DNA of 25,391 nt from a virus. The DNA is taken from IMG/VR virus record IMGVR_UViG_3300021962_000596, positions 1 to 25,391 of that record. The stretch is one strand, 5' to 3'. Made by a program: the position numbers and the translations under genes. The notes below the pieces were generated by a model. That model made no database searches. It worked only from the letters and a program-made list of their open reading frames with translations, and was not told the origin of the DNA. Below, piece by piece: positions 6,769-13,901 of the stretch. Each line of letters starts with the position of its first letter. Position 1 is the stretch's first letter.

Positions 6769-7166
6769 TGGGCTACTACGTAAAAAATCGTACGATACCT
6801 TCGGGCAGTTCTGGTGTGCGCTTGCCAACTGGAACGTCAGCCAACCGACCTGCTAACCCAGCGTTTGGACTCATGAGATTCAATACCGAAACAGGATTCA
6901 TTGAATATTTTAACGGAGTACAATTTATCAGCGTCAGTGCTGGCGGCAATGTAGTTTATGATGTGGATTCGTTCACAGGAGATGGTTCAACCACAGTTTT
7001 TACCATGAGCGAACAAGAATCCACTGCTAGCCAAATTATTGTTTTTGTGGGATCAATTTATCAAGACTCTACCTCTGCTTACACAGTGGACGGTAGCTTT
7101 GACATTACTTTTACATCGCCACCACCTGCTGGGGAACCTATATCTGTAATACACAGCTCGGTTTGA
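6768..7166 (+). CDS. Small fibre protein with two modules shared with the larger fibres
   Basis: The 132 residues carry two modules. Residues 20-50 have LPTGTSANRPANPAFGLMRF followed by a Y-F-N-G-V-Q-F turn. Residues 65-132 have DSFTGDGSTTVFTM, VFVGSIYQ, AYTV and ITFTSPPPAGEPISVIH. Both modules recur in the same order in the genes at 7196 (near the C-terminus) and 8007 (about residues 1436-1535). The start overlaps the upstream stop as TAATG. It looks like a stand-alone version of a fibre domain pair. Structural role inferred. Confidence 0.7.
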   Translation: MGYYVKNRTIPSGSSGVRLPTGTSANRPANPAFGLMRFNTETGFIEYFNGVQFISVSAGGNVVYDVDSFTGDGSTTVFTMSEQESTASQIIVFVGSIYQDSTSAYTVDGSFDITFTSPPPAGEPISVIHSSV

Positions 7167-7169
7167 CGC

Positions 7170-7177
7170 CATAAATA
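7170..7177 (+). promoter_or_regulatory. Late-promoter-like octamer CATAAATA
   Basis: It lies between the stop at 7164-7166 and the ATG at 7196. TAAGGA (7184-7189) follows at a normal spacing to the ATG. Confidence 0.6.
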
Positions 7178-7195
7178 TCTCAGTAAGGATACCCC

Positions 7196-7933
7196 ATGGC
7201 AATCAACCGAATTTCCGGCAACATACTACAAGATAATCTACAGCGAGGTGCTGACCTCAGCATACAAGGCAACCTTATCTATTTTGATGTCATCAACAAT
7301 CGCGTGGGCATCAAGACCAGTGTTCCGTCTGATGATTTTGAAGTTGATGGAATTTTTCGCATTGGTAATGTGGTCATTACTGCAGGAGGAAACATTGATG
7401 CAGGAAATGTCAATATTAACAACCTGTCTGAACCTGTAGCCAATTCTGATGCTGCTACAAAATTTTATGCAGACGCAATAGCAGCAAACAGCAACATTGG
7501 CAACTTTACTTTTAGCAATACCACAATATCTACGTCAGTTACCCCCGGAAACATTACTTTGTTTCCCACTGCCAACAGCACAGTGATCATAGATACTGTA
7601 AGTGGATTAGTTATACCGGTAGGAAACTCAGCACAAAGACCTAGCCCAGCTGCAACAGGCACCATTAGATACAATACAGAATCTGAAAGAATAGAAGTTT
7701 ATGATGGTACCGAATGGGATTTAGTGGCCAGCGATATCAGTTCGCAGTTGATTACTCCCGACGGATCCAGCTTGAATTATGCGCTAGATAGAAGTACCAC
7801 ATCTTCTGCAATATTGGTAATCACTAACGGTGTGGTACAAACACCTACATTGGCTTACAGTGTGGCTGGTAATGTGTTGACTTTCGTAGAAGCACCCTTG
7901 ACAACAGATACTGTTGACATAAGATTTCTTTAA
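7196..7933 (+). CDS. Tail-fibre-type protein
   Basis: The 245-residue product begins MAINRISGNILQDNL, sharing the M-[AS]-[IL]-[NT]-R-I start with the fibres at 8007 and 13902. Residues 20-75 have GADLSIQGNLIYFDVINNRV and a GNVVITAGGNIDAGN stretch. NNLSEPVANSDAATKFYADAI near 78-98 has a counterpart in the large fibre (INDLAQPVQNQDAATKLYVDN). The C-terminal part has IPVGNSAQRPSP and ends with the NGVVQTPTLAYSV...LTFVEAP module. The composition is that of a fibrous trimer. It has its own late promoter and TAAGGA site. A fibre identity is well supported by shared modules; the position on the virion is unknown. Confidence 0.75.
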   Translation: MAINRISGNILQDNLQRGADLSIQGNLIYFDVINNRVGIKTSVPSDDFEVDGIFRIGNVVITAGGNIDAGNVNINNLSEPVANSDAATKFYADAIAANSNIGNFTFSNTTISTSVTPGNITLFPTANSTVIIDTVSGLVIPVGNSAQRPSPAATGTIRYNTESERIEVYDGTEWDLVASDISSQLITPDGSSLNYALDRSTTSSAILVITNGVVQTPTLAYSVAGNVLTFVEAPLTTDTVDIRFL

Positions 7934-7967
7934 ATTAAAACCCTGCTGATGTAATATTCTGTCTTTT

Positions 7968-7975
7968 GGTAAATA
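7968..7975 (+). promoter_or_regulatory. Late-promoter-like octamer GGTAAATA
   Basis: The TAAATA core lies 31 bases before the ATG at 8007, directly upstream of a hairpin that covers the ribosome site (7977-8000). Confidence 0.5.
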
Positions 7976-7976
7976 A

Positions 7977-8000
7977 CTCCATAGCCCCCTGGCAATGGAG
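7977..8000 (+). promoter_or_regulatory. Hairpin covering the Shine-Dalgarno of the large fibre
   Basis: CTCCAT (7977-7982) can pair with ATGGAG (7995-8000) around a 12-base C-rich loop. GGAG at 7997-8000 is the only ribosome site for the ATG at 8007. The fold could lower translation initiation on this very long gene; that is inference from base pairing. Confidence 0.4.
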
Positions 8001-8006
8001 ACCTAA

Positions 8007-11000
8007 ATGTCAATAACTCGCATTAATAACAATCAGATAACAGACGCAATTGCAGGTAATGTATACGTAGGTATTAATGCAGCAGCCAAGTTACAGAATT
8101 ATTCGATCACTTCGCAGAAGATCTCTAATAATTTAACATACGGCTCGGATCTTATTATTGCAGGTAACCTTACTGTTCAAGGTAACGTTACAGCTATCGA
8201 CACCATTGACTTGGTGGTTGAAGATCCCTTAATCTTATTGGCCAAAGATCAAACAGGATCTCCAACTTTAGATATTGGTTTTATTGGCGAACGCGGTTCT
8301 TCGGAAAATATAGCGTTTATATGGGACGAAAGCGCAGGCCAATTTGCCACTGTTTTTACCAACGATGCCATTACCAATTCTGTAGTCACCATATCTAGTT
8401 ATGCTAGTCTACGTGCAAACACTATCACAGCAGCAAATCTTAGTGTAAGTGGCAACGTCACATTCAGCGGTACCATTTTAGGTAATATTTCAGCCACCGG
8501 TAATGTGTCTGGTGGTAATCTTATAAGCTCAGCTTTGGTTCAAGGCGTCACTGTATCGGCTAGTGGAAACGTTCAAGGTGGTAACTTACGTACAGCTGGA
8601 CTGGTCAGTGCCACTGGTAATGTAACTGGCGGAAATCTTACTACAGCTGGAATTGTTTCTGCTGCCTCCACCGTGGGTGGCGTGATCACTGGTAGCAGTG
8701 TTTCAGTAACAGGCACACAAACAGCCGCCAGTACTGTGGGTGGCGTGATCACTGGTAGCAGTGTTTCAGTAACAGGCACACAAACAGCCGCCAGTACTGT
8801 GGGTGGCGTGATCACTGGTAGCAGTGTTTCAGTAACAGGCACACAAACAGCCGCCAGCACTGTGGGTGGCGTGATCACCGGAACAAGTGCTAGTGTATCA
8901 GGTAATGTCACAGGTGGTAATGTATTAACAGGCGGTGTAGTTTCTGCTGCTGGCAACATCATAGCCAATCCTGCTAGTTTCTTTATTGGTAACGGTAGCC
9001 AACTCACAGGTGTTGCTGCTGCATCAGCTGGATTCCCAATCAGTAATGGTACCAGCAACATCAATGCTGCAATCAATGCCCCCATCACTTTTGGTGTGTC
9101 TGGCACCAGCAACGTAGTTGTATTCACAGCAACTGGTGTTGACGTTACTGGTAATATAAGTGCCACTGGCAACGTATCAGGCGTAAACTTCTTTGGTACA
9201 AATACCAGTGTCACAGGAACAACCACCGCAGCATCAGTTGTGGGTGGAGTTATTACAGGTACTTCGACAAGCGTCACAGGAACAACCACAGCAGCATCAG
9301 TAGTTGGCGGGGTTATAACTGGTTCAAGTACCAGTGTCACAGGAACAACCACAGCAGCATCAGTAGTTGGCGGGGTTATAACTGGTTCAAGTACCAGTGT
9401 CACAGGAACAACCACAGCAGCATCAGTGGTTGGTGGTGTGATTACCGGTTCAAGTGTCAGTGTTACTGGCAACGTATCTGGTGTAAACTTCTTTGGTACA
9501 AATACCAGTGTCACAGGTACAACCACAGCAGCATCAGTGGTTGGTGGTGTGATTACCGGTTCAAGTGTCAGTGTTACTGGCAACGTATCTGGTGTAAACT
9601 TCTTTGGTACAAATACCAGTGTCACAGGCACACAAACAGCCGCCAGTACTGTTGGTGGTGTGATCACAGGTTCAAGTTCATCAGTAACTGGCACACAAAC
9701 AGCCGCCAGTACTGTTGGTGGTGTGATCACGGGTTCAAGTACCAGTGTAACAGGTACTACCACAGCAGCATCAGTTGTGGGTGGCGTGATCACAGGTTCA
9801 AGTACCAGTGTAACAGGTACTACCACAGCAGCATCAGTTGTGGGTGGCGTGATCACTGGTTCAAGTGTCAGTGTCACTGGCAACGTAACTGGTGGAAACA
9901 TACTAGCTGGGTCTGGACAGATCAGCACTTCGGGAAATGTCAATGGTGGCAATCTCAATACTAGCAAGATTGTTGGAACAAGCATATCCGTTACAGGTAC
10001 ATCTGTTTTATTCAACCTAACCGGTAACGTAAACCTAAACACCAGATATATCAATGACCTGGCACAACCAGTACAGAATCAAGACGCAGCCACTAAATTG
10101 TATGTGGACAATGCTGTAACTACTTCAATCTCTTATCACGACGCTGTAACAGCGGCCACCACAGGAACATTGGATACCATCACAGGCGGTACCATAACAT
10201 ACAATCAACCCAACGGTGCAGGAAATGGTGTAGGTGCTACACTAACTACTACAGGTAGTTTTAACCTCATCGACACAGCCAACGTTCAAACTATAGGCGC
10301 AAGAATCTTGGTCAAAGACCAGGGCAATGCTGTACAAAATGGTGTGTATGTGTGGTCAAATGCCACAGCAATCACACGTAGCTCAGACACTAACAGCTAT
10401 GCACCAGCCAGTGCCAATGCACTGAGTATAAACGATTACTTCTTTGTTACCAGTGGTAACGTAAACGCAGGATCAGCCTGGATTGTTGATGCTCCATCTG
10501 GTACCATTACATTTGGCACCAGCAACATAGAGTTTGCTCAGTTTAGTAGTAGCCAAACTTACACAGCTAACACAGCAGCTGGTTTGACATTAAATGGTCA
10601 AACGTTTAGTGCCAAAGTTGACAACAACACCACGGCATTTGATGGTGCTGGTAACATATCAGTCAAAGCTGGTGCAAACTTAACCACACCCAACATTGGT
10701 GCAGCCACAGGTACAAGTTTAAGTGTCACAGGTACTGTAACAGCCGCATCAACAGTGGGCGGTGTTATTACAGGTACTTCAACAAGTGTCACCGGAACAC
10801 AAACTGCTGCTTCAACAGTGGGTGGTGTAATTACTGGATCAAGTACCAGTGTCACAGGAACAACCACAGCCGCATCAGTTGTAGGTGGAGTTATTACAGG
10901 TACTTCAACAAGTGTCACAGGAACAACCACAGCCGCATCAGTTGTGGGTGGCGTAATTACAGGATCAAGTGTCAGTGTTACTGGCAACGTATCCGGCGTA

Positions 11001-13835
11001 AACTTCTTTGGTACAAATACCAGTGTCACAGGAACAACCACAGCAGCATCAGTTGTGGGTGGCGTGATTACTGGTACATCAACCTCAGTAACAGGAACAA
11101 CCACAGCAGCATCAGTTGTGGGTGGCGTAATCACAGGTACAAGTACCAGTGTCACAGGAACACAAACTGCTGCTTCAACAGTGGGTGGTGTAATTACTGG
11201 ATCAAGTGCCAGTTTGACTGGTAACGTAACTGGTGGCAACGTCCTAACAGGCGGTTTAATTTCTGCTACTGGCAACATCACAGGCGGCAATATTGCCACA
11301 ACTGGTTCATTTACAGCAGCATCTTTTAGTGCAAGTGGTAACATCACAGGCGGTAATTTATTAACAGGCGGACTAATTTCTTCTACTGGAACAATTACGT
11401 CAGCTACTACTATCACAGGCGGTAATTTAGCAACCAGCGGAACGGTAAGTGCCACAGGCAATATCACTGGCGGCAATATATCTGCAACAAATCACACAGG
11501 TACTAATGTATCAGTAACTGGTACCGTAACAGCCGCATCAACAGTGGGCGGTGTAATTACTGGATCAAGTGCATCAGTCACTGGTACTGTAACAGCCGCA
11601 TCAACAGTGGGTGGTGTGATCACAGGTTCAAGTGCCAGTGTTACTGGTAATGTCACAGGCGGCAACGTCTTAACAGGTGGCTTAATAAGTGCTACTGGCA
11701 ACGTGTCTGGTGGAAATCTCAACGTCACAGGCAACATTGTTGACACTGGTCCCTTGTCTCTGATCACAGCAGCTTCGGGTAACGTCAATCTAGCACCCAA
11801 TGGAACCAATGTGTTAGTGGTCACTACTACAGGTGCCAATATTGCAGGTACGCTCAATGCTACTGGTAATGCCACATTGGGCAATCTCAGTGTTACCAGT
11901 GTTACTGGTACCAGTGTTTCAGTATCAGGCGGGGTAACAGCCGCAAGCGTAGCAGGCGGCGTGATTACAGGTTCAAGTACAAGTGTCACAGGAACAACCA
12001 CAGCAGCATCAGTTGTGGGTGGCGTGATTACAGGTTCAAGTGTCAGTGTTACTGGCAATGTAACTGGTGGAAACGTCACTACTACTGGTATAGCTAGTTT
12101 AGGTAATATTCGTATTAGTGGAGACACAATCACTGGCACCAACGGCCAGGTCTTGATTAACTCAGCCGGTGCAGATGTAAACTTCATAGTTTCTGGAGAT
12201 ACACAAGCCAATCTGTTGGTAGTGGATGCTGGTTCTGACACAGTGCTGATTGGTACAGGAACACCAACTACAAACGCAGCACTCAAGATTGGAACTACAA
12301 ATTCAATCCTGATTCCGGTTGGTAACACAGCACAGCGTCCTGGTACAGCAGTGACAGGTATGGTTCGATTCAACACCAGCTTGGATGTGTTGGAATTCTA
12401 CGACAGCGATTCATGGGTGTCTGCTACTAGCGAATTTACAGTTATTACAGCCGACGAATTCAACGGCGATGGCAGTACTGTTGCATTTACTCTGTCAACT
12501 GCCTCAACAACAGCAGGCACAGTGGTTGCGATCAACGGCATTGTACAGATCCCAACTACAGCCTACTCGGTATCAGGAACTACACTGACATTTACTGAAG
12601 CTCCAGGGGCTAGCGACGTAATTGATGCCAGAGTGTTTACAACCACAACATCAGTGACCAGTATCAGCAATAGTGGAGCAACTGCTGTAGTAGAAACATT
12701 GTCTACAGCCAATGTACAAATCACAGGCAACTTGATTCCTGCAGCCAACGTCACATATGATTTGGGTTCAACTACTAGATTCTGGAATGACTTGTATCTA
12801 GCTGGTAACTCAATTTACTTGGGCACACTGGTAATCAAAGATGTTGGTGCAAACCAAATTGGATTCTTCCAAGCAGACGGTACAACACCTGCCACAATCG
12901 ATGCTGACAACGTAGATACTACACAGATTGCAAGTGGAACATCTAATGCCAAAGTGTCTACAACCAACGGCAATATCACAATGAGTGTTGCTGGTACCAG
13001 CAACGTGGTGGTAGTGGCCGGCTCTGGTGTTTCGATCACAGGCGCACTGGGGGTGACCGGCAACATCACCGTCGGTGATGGCACTGGTGGCAATATTAGC
13101 AATGCCAATGTTATAACTGCGAACACTATAGTGCTGGGTGATGGCACTGGTGGCAATATTAGCAATGCCAATGTTATAACTGCGAACGCCGTCATAGTTA
13201 CTGGTAATATCTCCGGTGGTAACTTGTCAGGTACAAGCATTGTGGGCACCTTGACCACAGCAGCTCAAACTAACATTACATCAGTAGGTACATTAGGTTC
13301 ACTATCTGTAACTGGTAATATTACAGGTGGCAACTTGTCTGTATCAACTGGCACAGTGACACTGGGCAACATTGTCAATTCCAATGCCAACGGTGTAGGT
13401 AATATTGGTAGCTCAACCACATACTTCAATACAGTATTTGCCAAGGCAACAAGTGCTCAATACGCCGACTTGGCTGAGATGTACGAAGCCGACATGCCAA
13501 TTGAACCAGGTACTGTTGTGTGCTTTGGTGGTGCCAAAGAAGTCACCTTGTGTGAAGAAGACGCTTGCCGCAGAATAGCTGGTGTTGTTAGTACAAACCC
13601 CAGCTACTTGATGAACTCGGGTCAGACTGGTGAGTATGTAGTGGCAATCGCTCTACAAGGTCGTGTACCAGTTAAAGTAACCGGCGTCGTTTGCAAGGGC
13701 GACATGATGGTTGCTACCAGCAATGGTCGTGCAAGAGCCGAAGCCAACCCACAAGTGGGTGCAGTAATTGGTAAAGCACTTGCTGATTTTGATGGACAAG
13801 ACGGTGTGATTGAAGTGGTTATTGGGCGAGTGTAA
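8007..13835 (+). CDS. Giant repeat-rich tail fibre with Peptidase_G2-like C-terminal domain
   Basis: This encodes 1942 residues. In order: the N-terminal tag MSITRINNNQI; the ITDPF-like block (IDLVVEDPLILLA) near 50-115; a long shaft with about 24 copies of a 21-residue repeat centred on [VA]GGVITG; an inserted RILVKDQGN...NGVYVW domain near 712-850 that resembles the N-terminal domain of the fibre at 13902; the IPVGNTAQRPG and DGSTVAFTL modules (about 1436-1535); DLGSTTRFWNDLYL near 1586; two copies of DGTGGNISNANVITAN; and the C-terminal domain from about 1816 (AQYADLAEMYEADMP, GVVSTNPSYLMN, VGAVIGKALADF). That last domain resembles Peptidase_G2-type intramolecular chaperone domains; whether it cleaves itself is unknown. 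Repeats contain almost no charged residues, as expected for a beta-helical trimeric shaft. The ATG at 8007 has GGAG at 7997. Confidence 0.85.
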   Translation: MSITRINNNQITDAIAGNVYVGINAAAKLQNYSITSQKISNNLTYGSDLIIAGNLTVQGNVTAIDTIDLVVEDPLILLAKDQTGSPTLDIGFIGERGSSENIAFIWDESAGQFATVFTNDAITNSVVTISSYASLRANTITAANLSVSGNVTFSGTILGNISATGNVSGGNLISSALVQGVTVSASGNVQGGNLRTAGLVSATGNVTGGNLTTAGIVSAASTVGGVITGSSVSVTGTQTAASTVGGVITGSSVSVTGTQTAASTVGGVITGSSVSVTGTQTAASTVGGVITGTSASVSGNVTGGNVLTGGVVSAAGNIIANPASFFIGNGSQLTGVAAASAGFPISNGTSNINAAINAPITFGVSGTSNVVVFTATGVDVTGNISATGNVSGVNFFGTNTSVTGTTTAASVVGGVITGTSTSVTGTTTAASVVGGVITGSSTSVTGTTTAASVVGGVITGSSTSVTGTTTAASVVGGVITGSSVSVTGNVSGVNFFGTNTSVTGTTTAASVVGGVITGSSVSVTGNVSGVNFFGTNTSVTGTQTAASTVGGVITGSSSSVTGTQTAASTVGGVITGSSTSVTGTTTAASVVGGVITGSSTSVTGTTTAASVVGGVITGSSVSVTGNVTGGNILAGSGQISTSGNVNGGNLNTSKIVGTSISVTGTSVLFNLTGNVNLNTRYINDLAQPVQNQDAATKLYVDNAVTTSISYHDAVTAATTGTLDTITGGTITYNQPNGAGNGVGATLTTTGSFNLIDTANVQTIGARILVKDQGNAVQNGVYVWSNATAITRSSDTNSYAPASANALSINDYFFVTSGNVNAGSAWIVDAPSGTITFGTSNIEFAQFSSSQTYTANTAAGLTLNGQTFSAKVDNNTTAFDGAGNISVKAGANLTTPNIGAATGTSLSVTGTVTAASTVGGVITGTSTSVTGTQTAASTVGGVITGSSTSVTGTTTAASVVGGVITGTSTSVTGTTTAASVVGGVITGSSVSVTGNVSGVNFFGTNTSVTGTTTAASVVGGVITGTSTSVTGTTTAASVVGGVITGTSTSVTGTQTAASTVGGVITGSSASLTGNVTGGNVLTGGLISATGNITGGNIATTGSFTAASFSASGNITGGNLLTGGLISSTGTITSATTITGGNLATSGTVSATGNITGGNISATNHTGTNVSVTGTVTAASTVGGVITGSSASVTGTVTAASTVGGVITGSSASVTGNVTGGNVLTGGLISATGNVSGGNLNVTGNIVDTGPLSLITAASGNVNLAPNGTNVLVVTTTGANIAGTLNATGNATLGNLSVTSVTGTSVSVSGGVTAASVAGGVITGSSTSVTGTTTAASVVGGVITGSSVSVTGNVTGGNVTTTGIASLGNIRISGDTITGTNGQVLINSAGADVNFIVSGDTQANLLVVDAGSDTVLIGTGTPTTNAALKIGTTNSILIPVGNTAQRPGTAVTGMVRFNTSLDVLEFYDSDSWVSATSEFTVITADEFNGDGSTVAFTLSTASTTAGTVVAINGIVQIPTTAYSVSGTTLTFTEAPGASDVIDARVFTTTTSVTSISNSGATAVVETLSTANVQITGNLIPAANVTYDLGSTTRFWNDLYLAGNSIYLGTLVIKDVGANQIGFFQADGTTPATIDADNVDTTQIASGTSNAKVSTTNGNITMSVAGTSNVVVVAGSGVSITGALGVTGNITVGDGTGGNISNANVITANTIVLGDGTGGNISNANVITANAVIVTGNISGGNLSGTSIVGTLTTAAQTNITSVGTLGSLSVTGNITGGNLSVSTGTVTLGNIVNSNANGVGNIGSSTTYFNTVFAKATSAQYADLAEMYEADMPIEPGTVVCFGGAKEVTLCEEDACRRIAGVVSTNPSYLMNSGQTGEYVVAIALQGRVPVKVTGVVCKGDMMVATSNGRARAEANPQVGAVIGKALADFDGQDGVIEVVIGRV
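8676..8864 (+). repeat. Three near-exact 63-bp tandem repeats in the giant fibre
   Basis: Units start at 8676, 8739 and 8802, each encoding 21 residues with GGVITGSSVSVTGTQTAAST. I see a single base change in the third copy. A fourth, diverging unit follows from 8865. Near-identity at the DNA level implies recent expansion or conversion. Confidence 0.9.
9204..9880 (+). repeat. Second 63-bp repeat block with a 111-bp higher-order unit
   Basis: Nine copies of the VGGVITG unit lie here, with TTTAASVV and QTAASTV versions interleaved. A longer unit carrying GNVSGVNFFGTNTS repeats with a 111-base offset (for example 9441 against 9552) and recurs near 10970. Confidence 0.85.
10721..11220 (+). repeat. 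Third 63-bp repeat block in the giant fibre
   Basis: Seven copies of the VGGVITG unit follow the inserted RILVKDQGN domain. The pattern of T- and Q-type units is like the second block, which suggests a duplicated shaft segment. Confidence 0.8.
11511..11647 (+). repeat. Short 63-bp repeat pair (TVTAAST type)
   Basis: Two VGGVITG units are separated from the other blocks by TGNITGG-type shaft sequence. Confidence 0.75.
11921..12056 (+). repeat. Last 63-bp repeat pair of the giant fibre
   Basis: There is one AGGVITG and one VGGVITG unit just before the shaft gives way to non-repetitive domains. Confidence 0.75.
13074..13187 (+). repeat. Two copies of a 63-bp-spaced repeat shared with the next gene
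   Basis: The 51-base cores at 13074-13124 and 13137-13187 encode GDGTGGNISNANVITAN. The same core appears three times in the following fibre (15357-15533) with hardly any base changes. It is a natural recombination site between the two genes. Confidence 0.9.
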
Positions 13836-13841
13836 ACTCGC
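13826..13841 (+). other. Small hairpin across the stop codon of the giant fibre
   Basis: GCGAGT (13826-13831) pairs with ACTCGC (13836-13841) around the loop GTAA, a GNRA tetraloop. There is no T-run, so it is not a full terminator. It may protect the transcript end. Confidence 0.35.
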
Positions 13842-13872
13842 TACAACCAAAATAAGGCAGCCATATCTTCCA

Positions 13873-13880
13873 GCTAAATA
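13873..13880 (+). promoter_or_regulatory. Late-promoter-like octamer GCTAAATA
   Basis: It lies 21 bases before the ATG at 13902. The 3' side of this promoter and the start of the gene are duplicated at 20269-20360 upstream of a decayed copy. Confidence 0.6.
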
Positions 13881-13901
13881 ACATATTGATCGGGTAGAAA
13901 A

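Noticed and set aside
8676-9880. CRISPR-like regular repeats
   Set aside because: The 63-bp units are contiguous, in frame and protein-coding, with no unique spacers and no cas genes.
8573-12376. Long open frames on the minus strand opposite the giant fibre (8573-10054, 10598-11476, 11492-12376), coding Val/Pro-rich repeats
   Set aside because: They mirror the 63-bp repeats and codon bias of the plus-strand gene. They have no ribosome sites or promoters, and they break exactly where the repeats end.
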